Counted from the stretch's first letter, positions 8,601 to 17,422 are shown. The stretch is DNA of 64,000 bases from Streptomyces sp. TG1A-8 (GCF_030499535.1 NZ_JASTLB010000001.1:6448001-6512000); one strand, 5' to 3'. The notes: generated by a model from the sequence alone, not told the origin. Numbers and translations are program-made.

Positions 8601-9056
8601 CTACAGCGGCCCGCGGCGGCGCAGCGCGTACTGGTCCATCAGTTTGCCGCGGGTCGCCTCCAGCCGGTGGGCGAGGATCTCGGCGACCGTCCGCACCAGG
8701 GACAGGCCGAGCAGCGGGTCCTCCACGCACAGCGCGAGCACCGACGGCCCGTCGAACTCGTAGGCCCGTACGTTGCTGAAGGCCACCGCCCCGAAGTCCC
8801 ACCGGTACGGCGGGAACAGCCAGGACCAGCCGAGCAGGTCCCCCGCCCCGAGGGTGGCCACCGTGAGCCGCTGCCGTGTGGTGACCTCCTGGTCGAGGGA
8901 GACGGCGCCCGAGCGGATCACCCAGAAGCGGTCGGCGGTGCCGCCCGACTCGAAGATCCGGGCGTCCTCCGCGAAGGAGACCTCCTCGGCCAGTTCCATG
9001 AGGCGCTCGCGCTGCGCCTGGGGGAGGGCGGTCAGCAGTTTGATGGCTTGGGTCAT
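8601..9056 (-). CDS. Stand-alone cyclic-nucleotide-binding domain protein
   Basis: Protein of 151 residues made only of a Crp-type beta-barrel domain: FESGGTADRFWVIRSGAVSL followed by LGAGDLLGWSWLFPPYRW, the latter an actinobacterial variant of the phosphate-binding cassette. There is no C-terminal helix-turn-helix, so it cannot bind DNA in the Crp manner and more likely senses a ligand for a partner protein. GAGGAG lies 9 bases before the ATG. Whether it binds cAMP is not evident, because the usual FGEIAL-R core is altered. Confidence 0.85.
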   Translation of the reverse strand: MTQAIKLLTALPQAQRERLMELAEEVSFAEDARIFESGGTADRFWVIRSGAVSLDQEVTTRQRLTVATLGAGDLLGWSWLFPPYRWDFGAVAFSNVRAYEFDGPSVLALCVEDPLLGLSLVRTVAEILAHRLEATRGKLMDQYALRRRGPL

Positions 9057-9181
9057 GGGACGGGGCTCCTCGCCGGCGGCGGTCCGGGTGCATTCCCTTG
9101 CGTCCATTGGAGCCGCTGCCGGCGTCCCGGGCACCTCGGGGCGGAGCGCTTTTCGCAGGAGGGCCGTGCGGGCGGGAGAAA

Positions 9182-9213
9182 GCCCTGGCTGGACGGGGGA
9201 AACCAGCCAGGGC
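9182..9213 (-). terminator. Stem-loop terminator
   Basis: A perfect 11-base stem, GCCCTGGCTGG (9182-9192) with CCAGCCAGGGC (9203-9213), has a 10-base loop. It lies about 100 bases downstream of the small minus-strand gene ending at 9313 and upstream of the next minus-strand gene, so it probably ends transcription of the former. There is no T-tract, as is common in Streptomyces. Confidence 0.5.
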
Positions 9214-9312
9214 CGCAAGCGGTGGTGAGGGAGGACGGTTCCGGCCGACCCCGTCACCACGTATGGATGAAGAATAAACCACCCCGCGGGAAGGCGCGCA
9301 ACCCGAAACGGG

Positions 9313-9555
9313 TCACATGGCCCGGTTTTCGCCGGTGTCCGTGCCGGACGTCCTCCCCGGCGAGACGATCTCCTCCAGCACCCGCAGCACCGCCTCGTAG
9401 GCCCGCGCCCGCGTGAGCGCCTCCCGCGCCCCTTCGGGGTCGGTCGCCACAAGGCCCTGTGCCCGTTCCTGCCAGGCCCGTTCCTCCTGGGCCGCGCGGT
9501 CCCTGCCCCGCCGGATGCGCCGCAGGAGTTCGTCGGAGTCCACCACATCGCTCAT
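9313..9555 (-). CDS. Small hypothetical protein, coiled-coil-like
   Basis: 80 residues, very charged, with a long predicted helix (RAAQEERAWQERAQGL and ALTRARAYEAVLRVLEEI) and no signal or membrane segment. Third codon positions are almost all G/C on this strand, which supports coding. I do not recognise the family. It is divergent from the anti-sigma-like gene at 9685. A GGGTAC on its strand about 35 bases before the ATG could be a stress-type -10 element, but no matching -35 was found. Confidence 0.6.
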   Translation of the reverse strand: MSDVVDSDELLRRIRRGRDRAAQEERAWQERAQGLVATDPEGAREALTRARAYEAVLRVLEEIVSPGRTSGTDTGENRAM

Positions 9556-9605
9556 GTCCCGCGGATACCCGGTCCGCGCCCGGTGATGGCAGCGGTACCC
9601 ACGGT

Positions 9606-9628
9606 GTTTGACGACGCCCCCAGGGGTC
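9606..9628 (+). promoter_or_regulatory. Candidate SigB-type promoter
   Basis: GTTT at 9606-9609 and GGGTC at 9624-9628 are 14 bases apart, close to the GTTT-N14-GGGTAY pattern of SigB-group promoters, with one mismatch in the -10. It is 57 bases before the ATG of an anti-sigma-like ATP-binding protein that is followed by a SigB-type sigma gene. Auto-control of such loci by their own sigma factor is common in Streptomyces. Confidence 0.45.
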
Positions 9629-9684
9629 AGTCGAAAAGGAGGGACCCGGCAAAACGGGCACGACTCGGGAAGGGGAGGGAAGGG

Positions 9685-10119
9685 ATGTGCGAGCACCAAC
9701 GGGCCGGCGCGGCGGCGGACGCTCGCGAGCCGTGCCGGACGCTGTCGTGGCGGCCCGCCGACGCGCGCAGGGCGGTCGAGCACGAGGTGGCCGAGCACTG
9801 TACCGCCTGTGCCATTCCCTGCGGCGCGCAGGCGCTGGAGGACGCCCTGCTGGTCGCCTCTGAGCTCACCACCAACGCCATCCTGCACGGCGGCGGGATC
9901 ACCGGCTTCGACGTCGACGTGGACCCCGGCGGCGTCCGCGTGTCGGTGTGCGACCGCAGTGACGACGTGCCGGTGGCCGCCGCCCCCGTGGACGAGCGGG
10001 GCCGCTTCCGGCCCGGTGGGCGCGGCTGGCCCATCGTGTGCCGGCTGGCCCGGGACGTCAGGGTGGCCGGCCTGCCCTGCGGCGGCAAACGGATCACGGC
10101 CGTCGTGCCGCTGCGCTGA
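9685..10119 (+). CDS. ATP-binding protein, RsbW/SpoIIAB-like anti-sigma regulator
   Basis: Histidine-kinase-like ATPase of 144 residues. The N box is ELTTNAILHG (near residues 58-67), the next box has VCDRSDD, and a glycine-rich GRGWPIVCRLARDV follows. Proteins of this type bind a sigma factor or phosphorylate an anti-anti-sigma factor. The gene precedes a SigB-type sigma gene by about 240 bases, so it is a likely regulator of that sigma factor, though pairing is not proven. A very purine-rich GGGAGGGAAGGG region precedes the ATG. Cysteines at positions 2, 17, 39, 42 and 46 are more numerous than usual and could be redox-sensitive. Confidence 0.82.
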   Translation: MCEHQRAGAAADAREPCRTLSWRPADARRAVEHEVAEHCTACAIPCGAQALEDALLVASELTTNAILHGGGITGFDVDVDPGGVRVSVCDRSDDVPVAAAPVDERGRFRPGGRGWPIVCRLARDVRVAGLPCGGKRITAVVPLR

Positions 10120-10286
10120 GAGCGGTGGCGGAAGTTCCGGATGCGGCGTTTGCCGCTTGGGGGCAAGGGCAGACGGAATTTCGTGCTTCGGACCGGAGGC
10201 GCGCGCCCAGCGGGACGGCGAGACCTGCTGCGGGCCCCCTTCCGGCGGGCCCGGCAAGTCCCCTCCCGCGGCGAACCCTGACAGCA

Positions 10287-10341
10287 CCGTTCGGGCCGTG
10301 CCCGGAACCCCCGTTCCGGCCGTGCCCTGAAACCACCGTTC
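10287..10341 (+). repeat. Short tandem repeat with hairpin potential before the sigma gene
   Basis: CCGTTC recurs at 10287, 10311 and 10336 (spacing 24 and 25). Between copies the pattern GGCCGTGCCC is repeated with small changes. The first unit folds as GTTCGGGC...GCCCGGAAC with one bulge. The array ends at the AGGAG Shine-Dalgarno of the sigma gene (ATG 10356), so it lies in its leader or promoter region. Confidence 0.45.
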
Positions 10342-10355
10342 AGGAGCGATTCCGC

Positions 10356-11210
10356 ATGCTGACCGACATGTCGACAAACCGTCCCGGCACGCCTGACCGC
10401 ACCGCCCCCGCCGCCTCCCCGCGGCGGACGCACGACGACGCCCCCGACACCGCGACGCTCTTCGCGCGGATGGCGGAACTGGAGGACGGCCCGGAACGGG
10501 AAGCCGTGCGCGACAAGCTGGTGACGGCCTGGCTGCCCATGGCCCACCGGATCGCCGGCCGCTTCCGCGACCGCGGGGAGTCGGTGGAGGATCTGCGGCA
10601 GGTGGCCGCCCTCGGACTGGTCAAGGCCATCGACCGGTTCGACCCCTCCCGCGGCGCCTTCGAGAGTTATGCCGTGCCCACCATCACCGGTGAGGTCAAG
10701 CGGCACTTCCGGGACCGCATGTGGGCCCTCCGGGTGCCCCGCCGCGTCCAGGAACTGCGCAACCGCGTCCGCGTGGCCCGCCGTGAACTGACGCAGAACC
10801 CCGGCTCCCCCGAACCCACCGCCGCCGACATCGCGGCCCACACCGGCCTCACCGAGGAGGAGGTCGCCGCGGGCCTGGAGGCGCTGGAGAGCTTCAGCAC
10901 CCTCTCCCTGGACGCCGAGCTGGCCGGCGGCGACGACGGCTACAGCCTCGCCGACACTCTCGGTGCCGCCGACTCCTCGTTCGACACCGTCGTGGACCGC
11001 GAGGCCGCGAAGGAGGGTCTGCGCCGGCTGCCCGAGCGGGAGCGGGCCATCCTCTACATGCGCTTCTTCGAGGACATGACGCAGAGCCGGATCGCCGACC
11101 GGCTCGGCATCTCCCAGATGCACGTCTCCCGCCTCATCAGCCGCAGCTGCGCCCGCGTCCGCGACGAGGTGCTCGGCCAGCGGCCCGGCGGCGGCCGTAC
11201 CGCCCCCTGA
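10356..11210 (+). CDS. SigB/SigF/SigG-type RNA polymerase sigma factor
   Basis: Alternative sigma factor of 284 residues. Region 2 covers about residues 55-125 (VEDLRQVAALGLVKAIDRFDPSRG, then FESYAVPTITGEVKRHFRD). Region 3 follows, and region 4 has LPERERAILYMRFFEDMTQ followed by IADRLGISQMHVSRLI near the C-terminus. AGGAG lies nine bases before ATG 10356; a second ATG at 10368 is possible. The family governs stress, osmotic response and differentiation in Streptomyces. Neighbours are an anti-sigma-like ATPase upstream and a DUF5133 gene downstream. From memory the locus resembles sigM of S. coelicolor, which is not verified. Confidence 0.93.
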   Translation: MLTDMSTNRPGTPDRTAPAASPRRTHDDAPDTATLFARMAELEDGPEREAVRDKLVTAWLPMAHRIAGRFRDRGESVEDLRQVAALGLVKAIDRFDPSRGAFESYAVPTITGEVKRHFRDRMWALRVPRRVQELRNRVRVARRELTQNPGSPEPTAADIAAHTGLTEEEVAAGLEALESFSTLSLDAELAGGDDGYSLADTLGAADSSFDTVVDREAAKEGLRRLPERERAILYMRFFEDMTQSRIADRLGISQMHVSRLISRSCARVRDEVLGQRPGGGRTAP

Positions 11211-11242
11211 CCACCGTCGTCCGACCGAGGAGTCCCCACCAG

Positions 11243-11560
11243 ATGCTCAAGCCGCACCCCGCCACCCTGCGCACACTCGTCGAGGCCTACGAGACGCTGC
11301 TCGCCGAGGAGACGCTCGCCGGAGTGGCGGAGCCCAGCCCCCGCCTGCGCGACCTGGCCTACACCCTGTGCGTGTCCACCGGCACCCGCGAGGTGACGGA
11401 CGCCCTGGACACCGCCCACGCCCACCTCGCCGCGACCACGCCGGCGCACCGGTCCGCGCCGCCGGTCACCGCGGTCCGGCCCCGGCGCGCCACGGCCGTG
11501 CGGCGGACCGGGCCCGTCGTCGCCGCGGGCCTCGCCGCGTCGGCCGACGCGACGGACTGA
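11243..11560 (+). CDS. DUF5133 domain-containing protein
   Basis: 105-residue soluble protein. LKPHPATLRTLVEAYETLL at the N-terminus and LAYTLCVSTGTREV (about residues 38-51) are the marks of DUF5133, a streptomycete family of unknown function often next to stress sigma genes. The C-terminal 35 residues are low-complexity. It starts 33 bases after the sigma gene with GAGGAG upstream and is probably co-transcribed. A paralogue lies at 26299-26598 with the same YTLCV core. Confidence 0.8.
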   Translation: MLKPHPATLRTLVEAYETLLAEETLAGVAEPSPRLRDLAYTLCVSTGTREVTDALDTAHAHLAATTPAHRSAPPVTAVRPRRATAVRRTGPVVAAGLAASADATD

Positions 11561-11587
11561 CCGCCCCGCCGCGGCGTCCCCGCCTTC

Positions 11588-13834
11588 CTACTTCCCCGGC
11601 TCCGGTCCGGCACCCAGCGGCCGGGCCAGGCCCGAGACCGCCTCGTCCAGACGCTGCAGGTGCCGCAGCACCCGGTCGGTGACCCGGCCGTAGCGCGGGG
11701 CGCGCAGGGTTCCCGGCTCCAGCATCGACGCGATGCTGGGGCCGGTCTCGATCACGGCGGTGGACCCCGGGTCGGCGACGTGCGCGGCGATCGTCCCGAT
11801 GTTGTGCACGATCCGCCCGCCGGCACCGCGCAGCCGCGGATCCGCCGCTATCGAGGGGTGCGCCGGCAGCAGTTCGGCGGTGGCCGCCAGCGAACGCCCG
11901 TGGTACGCGCACGTCTCCAGCAGCGCCACGACGTACCGGGCGGTGTCCCGGCGCGAGCGCAGCGGTGTGATCGGGTGGGTGAGCGGCTGGGTGGCGGCGC
12001 GCAGGTCGGCCAGCGCCTGATCCAGGTGGCGCGCCCTGTCCACCAGGTCGCCCGGCGCCCCGCCGCTCAGCTGGTCCACCGAAGCCCGCGTCACGTCCGC
12101 CAGCCGCTCCAGGACGTCGACGAGGAGGTCGTTGGTGCGCCGGTCGGTGCGGACCGGCAGCACCACCGCGGCCGCGATCACCCCGCAGGCCGCGCCCAGC
12201 GCCGTCTCCTCCACCCGCAGCAGCAGCACCGCCGTGCTGTAGGTGTGCAGCAGCGTGTACAGCAGCCCCAGCATCGCCGTCACGAAGAACGACATCAGCG
12301 TGTAGGACAGGGGAGCGGTGTAGAACATCGCGAAGATGAACACCAGCACCAGCGCGAACGCCGTCCAGGTGTGGTGCCCGACCAGTCCCGCGAGCACGAT
12401 GCCGGCCGCCACGCCGAGGACCGTGCCCACCAGCCGGCGGTAGCCCTTCACCAGGATCTCGCCGGTGGAGGCGGTGTTGATGAACACGATCCAGCACGTG
12501 AGGACCGCCCAGTACCAGCGCTGGCTGGACAGCAGTTCACCGCCGACGATGGCCAGCGAGGAGCCGACCGCCACCTGCACGGCGGCCCGGGTGGTGGGCC
12601 GCCGCAGCCCGGTCTCCTCCGGCTGCCCGTCCCCGCCGTCCTCGCTCACCTCGATGGCGGCGTCCTCGGCGTCCAGTTCCTCCCGGGAGCGGGCCGTCGC
12701 GGGGGTGTCGTCGGACTCGTCCTGCGGCCCGTCCATGGCGATCCGCAGCCCGAGCACGGCCCGCGCGGCCTCACCGAGACCCCGGAAGACGTCCTGCACG
12801 GCCGGTGAGGCCTTCGGCAGCCTGTCCTCCTCGCGGTAGCCGAGCAGCCGGTTGCGGATCTGCGCCAGCGCCGTGCCCGAGGCCTCGCCGGACGGTCGCA
12901 GCACCAGCAGGCGCAGCGCCCGCAGGTCCCGGCACAGGACGGCCGACGCCTCGTCCCGCAGGGGCAGTTCGCCGCCCGAGGGCAGGGGAGCACCGGGCAG
13001 GTGCAGGGTGAGCGTGTCCGTCCGCTCGGCACTGCGCGCGGTGAGCAGCAGCAGCACCAGGCGCTCGGCGGCGATCTCGGCGTCCGCGATCCGGCGCTGC
13101 AGCAGCCGGGCCACCGCCCCGTCGGAGGTGCCGTCCTCCAGCCTGCCCTGGATCATCAGTGCCGTCTCGTGCAGCCGGGCGGTACCCGTGCGCAGGTCCT
13201 CCAGGACCTTCTCCACGTCGTCCGGGCCGGCGTCCAGCAGCGCGGCCTGGGCGGCGATCAGCTGGCCGAGCCGGGCGCGGAAGGCCCGCCGCAGCCGGTC
13301 CAGGGTGCCGGCCGGGGTCTGCGGCAGCAGCACGAAGCGGGCGGCGGCGCTGCAGCCGAACGCCACGGCCACCACGCCGTACAGGGCCGGCAGCACCGAG
13401 GTGGTCGCCTGTACGAACAGGGACAGGAAGTAGACCTGGAAGCCGATCAGGCCCAGTGCCGTTCCCCGGTCACCGAAGCGGCGGCCGTAGACCGCGCAGA
13501 AGATGAGGCCGACGAAGAACAGGTCGCCCGCGACGACCCGTTGGTTCAGCAGCGCGCCCACCGTCACCGAGGCCAGCGCCACGGGCAGGCCCAGGGCGAG
13601 GGTGACGGCCTGCCGGGAGGGCTGCTTCTCGCGGACGGCGAAGGTCGCGACCATCGCCGCCATCGCCCCCGCCACGAGCTGCGGCACCGGGACCCGCAGC
13701 AGGGCCAGCACCGCCAGCGCCAGGGCGATGGCGACCACCGTGCGCAGCCCGGCGGTGAGCCGGAGCAGCCCGGGATCGGACGCCGCGAGCCGGTCCCACA
13801 TCCGTACCCGTGCCGTCCGTCCCACTGTCCTCAC
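11588..13834 (-). CDS. FUSC family membrane protein (aromatic-acid exporter-like)
   Basis: Large membrane protein of 748 residues. It has two groups of hydrophobic helices (about residues 30-185 and 425-570), separated by a soluble region with an acidic stretch (ESDDTPATARSREELDAED). This two-halves plan matches the FUSC/YccS/AaeB group, which is linked to efflux of aromatic acids or to envelope function. Start GTG 13834 has a GGGAGAG site; an internal ATG at 13801 lacks one. It is downstream of an NDH-2 gene on the same strand but separated by a hairpin, and convergent with the DUF5133 gene. Confidence 0.85.
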   Translation of the reverse strand: MRTVGRTARVRMWDRLAASDPGLLRLTAGLRTVVAIALALAVLALLRVPVPQLVAGAMAAMVATFAVREKQPSRQAVTLALGLPVALASVTVGALLNQRVVAGDLFFVGLIFCAVYGRRFGDRGTALGLIGFQVYFLSLFVQATTSVLPALYGVVAVAFGCSAAARFVLLPQTPAGTLDRLRRAFRARLGQLIAAQAALLDAGPDDVEKVLEDLRTGTARLHETALMIQGRLEDGTSDGAVARLLQRRIADAEIAAERLVLLLLTARSAERTDTLTLHLPGAPLPSGGELPLRDEASAVLCRDLRALRLLVLRPSGEASGTALAQIRNRLLGYREEDRLPKASPAVQDVFRGLGEAARAVLGLRIAMDGPQDESDDTPATARSREELDAEDAAIEVSEDGGDGQPEETGLRRPTTRAAVQVAVGSSLAIVGGELLSSQRWYWAVLTCWIVFINTASTGEILVKGYRRLVGTVLGVAAGIVLAGLVGHHTWTAFALVLVFIFAMFYTAPLSYTLMSFFVTAMLGLLYTLLHTYSTAVLLLRVEETALGAACGVIAAAVVLPVRTDRRTNDLLVDVLERLADVTRASVDQLSGGAPGDLVDRARHLDQALADLRAATQPLTHPITPLRSRRDTARYVVALLETCAYHGRSLAATAELLPAHPSIAADPRLRGAGGRIVHNIGTIAAHVADPGSTAVIETGPSIASMLEPGTLRAPRYGRVTDRVLRHLQRLDEAVSGLARPLGAGPEPGK

Positions 13835-13999
13835 GCCGCCGCGCTCTCTCCCGTGCCGGAAATGGATCTGGGCCCAGCATCGCACGGTGCCGCCGGGCGG
13901 CCGGGGCCGGTCCGGTCGGGGAAGCAGCCCGCCGGGCCCGGCACGGTCCCCGCGGCCGTGTCCGGGTGGTCCCTTCGCGGGACGTCCTCGTGGTCACCG

Positions 14000-14031
14000 G
14001 CCGGAACCGCCGGTCCGGCGGCGGTTCCGGC
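14000..14031 (-). terminator. Stem-loop terminator after the NDH-2 gene
   Basis: A perfect 13-base stem, GCCGGAACCGCCG (14000-14012) with CGGCGGTTCCGGC (14019-14031), has loop GTCCGG. It starts 23 bases beyond the stop of the minus-strand NDH-2 gene, the right place for its terminator, and it separates that gene from the FUSC gene. Confidence 0.6.
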
Positions 14032-14053
14032 GGACCGGACGGTCCGGGTCGCA

Positions 14054-15430
14054 TCAGGGGCTCTCGACGGCCGCGCCCCGCACCCGGGCCCGCACCTCCT
14101 CCGGCGTCAGGTAGGCGTCCGTGAACTCGAAGTCCTTCAGCCGGGCGGGCTTGCGGGCCTGGAAGCCGGTGCGGACGAAATCGTCGCCCGCGACCGCGTT
14201 CAGCATCCAGTTGGTCATCACACGGGTCTTGGCCACGTTGGTGCGCAGCGCCGACCAGTGGTAACCACGGGCCACCGCCTGGGCCGGCACCCCGCGCAGT
14301 TCCAGGCCGAGCGGCTTGGACACGGCGTCCTTGCCGCCGAGGTCGACGACGAGCCCCAGGTCCTTGTGGACGTACGGCTGCATCGGCTGGTTGCGCAGGG
14401 TCGCGATGACGTTGTCGGCGACCTTCCGGCCCTGACGCATGGCGTGCTGGGCGGTGGGCGGGCAGACCGCGCCCTCCTGTCCCTTGGCCTGGTCGGGCAC
14501 CGCCGCCGCGTCGCCGAGCGCGAACACCCCGTCGTGACCCGGCAGACACATCCTCTCGGTCACCGCCAGCCTGCCGCGGACGGTCTCCGCGCCCAGCGTG
14601 GCGATCAGCGGGCTCGCGACCACACCGGCCGTCCAGATCAGGGTCCGCGTCGGCACCACCCGGCCGTCGGTGAAGGTGACCTCCTCCGGGCCCGCCTTGG
14701 CGATCGAGACGCCGAGCGAGATGTCGATGCCGCGCCGCCGCAGGATCTCCTGGGCGCTGCGGCCGAGCTTGTCGCCCAGTTCGGGCATCAGTTTCGGCGC
14801 GACGTCGATCAGGTGCCACTTGATGAGGCCCGGGTCCAGCCGCGGGTAGCGCTGGACCGCCGCATGGGTGAGCCGCTGCAGGCAGGCCGCGGTCTCGGTG
14901 CCGGCGTATCCGCCGCCGACCACCACGAACTGCAGCCGCGAGGCCCGCTCCGCCGGATCGTCACTGGCGTCGGCCAGGTCGAGCTGGGCGATGACGTGGT
15001 CGCGGATGTACGCCGCCTCGGCGAGCGTCTTCATCCCGAAGGCGTGCTCGGTCAGCCCCGGGATGTCGAAGGTCCGGGTCACGCTGCCCGGCGCCAGCAC
15101 GATGTAGTCGTACCGCTCGTTGACGATCTTGTCGGTGATGGTGCGGACGACGCAGACCTTGGACTTCAGGTCCACGCCGATCGCGCCACCGGGGATGATG
15201 CGGGTGCGGTACCTGCTGCTGCGCCGCAACGACAGGGCGATCGACTGCGGCGTCAGCACGCCGGAGGCGACCTGGGGCAGCAGCGGGAGGTAGAGCTGGT
15301 AGGCGAACGGCGTCACCAGGGTGACGTCCGCCTCGTCGGGGCTGAGTTTCCGCTCCAGACGGCGGACGCACTCGACTCCGGCAAAGCCTGCGCCCACCAC
15401 CAGGATCCTGGGTCGTGTCACGGTGTTCAT
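14054..15430 (-). CDS. Type II NADH dehydrogenase (NDH-2) family oxidoreductase
   Basis: Membrane-peripheral flavoprotein of 458 residues. The FAD motif GAGFAG is at residues 13-18 and the NADH-binding motif VVVGGGYAGTETA lies near the middle; DGVFALGDAAAVPDQ is the third FAD contact. NDH-2 enzymes pass electrons from NADH to menaquinone without pumping protons. The C-terminus is amphipathic, as expected for membrane attachment. A short AAAGGG precedes the ATG very closely, so a slightly later start is possible. It lies inside a block of stress-signalling genes. Confidence 0.88.
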   Translation of the reverse strand: MNTVTRPRILVVGAGFAGVECVRRLERKLSPDEADVTLVTPFAYQLYLPLLPQVASGVLTPQSIALSLRRSSRYRTRIIPGGAIGVDLKSKVCVVRTITDKIVNERYDYIVLAPGSVTRTFDIPGLTEHAFGMKTLAEAAYIRDHVIAQLDLADASDDPAERASRLQFVVVGGGYAGTETAACLQRLTHAAVQRYPRLDPGLIKWHLIDVAPKLMPELGDKLGRSAQEILRRRGIDISLGVSIAKAGPEEVTFTDGRVVPTRTLIWTAGVVASPLIATLGAETVRGRLAVTERMCLPGHDGVFALGDAAAVPDQAKGQEGAVCPPTAQHAMRQGRKVADNVIATLRNQPMQPYVHKDLGLVVDLGGKDAVSKPLGLELRGVPAQAVARGYHWSALRTNVAKTRVMTNWMLNAVAGDDFVRTGFQARKPARLKDFEFTDAYLTPEEVRARVRGAAVESP

Positions 15431-15628
15431 CCCTTTCTGCGGCTCCGGGCGGTCCGACTCGACGCCGTCCGCATGCCCGGGAAAGCGCTGCGCACCACAC
15501 CGGTGCCACCGCGCCCCGGGCCGTTGCGCCGGCCGGACGCGGCAGGCGGACGGACGTGCGGGCACCGGCCCGTTCCTGCACGGACGGGAGTAACCCGATT
15601 CCGCACGGATACACGCGGGCCGGACGGG

Positions 15629-16063
15629 TCACCAGGGCAGGAAGACGTGGATGTCCTTGCCGTGGTCCTCCACCACCACGCTGACCTGGTCGCACAGGGT
15701 GTGCACCAGGTGCCAGCCGATGCCGCCGCCGCCCGTGCTCGGGTGGAAGGGCCGCGGCTCGGGCCGGGCGGTGCTGGTGTCGTGCATGGTCACGTGCACG
15801 CCGTCGAAGGTGCGGCGCATCTGCAGACCGAAGGGCCCGGGGGCGTACTGGACGGCGTTGGCGGCCAGTTCCGTGACGACCAGGAGGATGTCGTCCCAGT
15901 ACTCGGGCTGTCCGGGCGGCGAGTCCCGTGCGAGGGCACCGAGGAACTCCTCCGCGGCGAGCCGCGCGCCCGTGACGTTGCGCAGTTCGCCCGGGAAGGA
16001 GAATGCGCGCTCATAGCTCTCCTCCGAGGGCGGTGTGTCGTCCCAGCGCGGCTCCGTCGGCAT
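15629..16063 (-). CDS. ATP-binding protein, RsbW-like regulator
   Basis: 144-residue histidine-kinase-like ATPase domain with N box VVTELAANAVQYAPGPFG, a degenerate next box (TMHDTSTARPEPRPF) and a strong GGGGIGWHLVHTLCDQV glycine box. This is the single-domain form that abounds in Streptomyces and works as an anti-sigma factor or as a kinase of anti-anti-sigma proteins. GGAAGGCGAG lies right before the ATG. It is on the same strand as NDH-2, 198 bases upstream of it. The partner is unknown. Confidence 0.82.
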   Translation of the reverse strand: MPTEPRWDDTPPSEESYERAFSFPGELRNVTGARLAAEEFLGALARDSPPGQPEYWDDILLVVTELAANAVQYAPGPFGLQMRRTFDGVHVTMHDTSTARPEPRPFHPSTGGGGIGWHLVHTLCDQVSVVVEDHGKDIHVFLPW

Positions 16064-16213
16064 CTCGCCTTCCCCGGCCCCGGACGGTGCCGGGCCGGCG
16101 GGGCCCGTGCGACCGGAGCGGTCGTCGTTCCTGATCACTTCAAGGCTGCGGGTTCCCACAGCCGGGCCGGCTTACTCGTCCGCGTTGGCGACCCGGTCCG
16201 TTCCCGGCGCCGT

Positions 16214-17272
16214 TCACCGGAACATGTCGTCCGGTTCGTCCCGGTCGGTCGGTTCCCACCGGGCCGGACGCCGCCCGGCGCGGGGCCGGGCTTCGTACAT
16301 CGCGTCGATCTCGGCGGCGTGGTGGCGCACCACGGCGCCCCGGCGCACCTTCATGGACGGCGTCAGCAGTCCGCCGTCCGGGGCGAACGGTTCCCGCAGG
16401 ACGCGGTGGACCCTGATGGACTCCGAGCGGGACACCGCGCTGTTGACCGAGGCGACCGCCCGCGCGCTCTCCTCCCGCAGCGCGTTGTCCTCGCGCGCCT
16501 CCCGCCCCGCCGAGTCACCCTGCAGCGCCAGGGCGGCCCGCCAGTGGGCGAGGAAGTCCGGGTCGAGGGTGATCAGGGCCCCCACGCACGGCCGACCGTC
16601 GCCGACGACAACCGCCTGGTGGACCAGCGGGTGCATGCGCAGCCGCTGCTCCAGCGGGGCCGGCGCCACCGTCGTGCCGCCGCTGGTGACGAGGACGTCC
16701 TTCTTGCGGTCGGTGATGGTCAGATGGCCCTCGGCGTCCAGCCGCCCGATGTCCCCGGTGGCCAGCCAGCCGCCGCGCAACGCGGCCCGCGCCCGGCCCT
16801 CGTCGCCCAGGTAGCCGTGGAACACCGACGGGCCGCGCACCAGGATCTCCCCGTCCTCGGCCACCCTGATCTCGGTGCCCGGCAGCGGCCGGCCCACGGT
16901 GCCCGATTTCTCCCGGCCCAGCGGCTGCGTGGTGATCCCGCCGGACGTCTCCGTCAGCCCGTACCCGTCGTGGAGGTACGGGCCGATGCCCTCGAAGAAC
17001 AGGGACAGCTCCCGGCCGAGCGAGGAGCCGCCCGACGTGCCGCGCACCGCACGCCCGCCGAGCGCCGCCCGCAGCCCCCGGTACACCGTCCGTTCGTACA
17101 GGGCGTGCTGCAGCCGCAGGTCCAGCCCGGGTCCCGGCCCGGTGCCCAGCCGGCGGCGCTCCTCCGCCCGGGCGAAGTCCCGCGCGGTCCGCGCCGCCCG
17201 CTCGAAGAGGCTGTCGGCCAGCGCGCCCGTCAGCGGCGGGACGGCCGCCGGAGCGAGGGCGTCGTCGCGCAT
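16214..17272 (-). pseudogene. Long-chain acyl-CoA ligase, 5'-truncated remnant
   Basis: 352 residues matching only the C-terminal 60% of FACL-type adenylating enzymes (normally about 600). Visible are the core DGYGLTETSGG, the hinge region GWLATGDIGRLDAEG followed by TDRKKDVLVTSGG, and the C-terminal lysine motif TPSMKVRR. The whole N-terminal part with the ATP-phosphate loop (S/T-rich TSGTTG-PKG) is missing: the frame opens in what is normally the VPRVFEKV region. The usual SGGAPLG is altered to TSGGSSLG. It could hardly adenylate a substrate, so it is treated as a pseudogene; an expressed C-terminal fragment is the alternative. Confidence 0.7.
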
Positions 17273-17422
17273 GCGCTGCTCCCGGGGGTACGGAGGGTGG
17301 CTCCGCCGGCCGACTCCGCCGTCGGCGGCTCGAATGTGGCCCAGCCGGGTGCGATCGGCGCGGGGATGGGGAGAAGTCGTGATCGACTGATGATCCCGGC
17401 GTGTTCGGGGGACTCGGGGGCC

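Noticed and set aside
17286..17291. GGGTAC as a SigB -10 upstream of the DUF6480 gene
   Set aside because: No GNNT at 14-16 bases upstream, and it lies about 130 bases from the start codon.
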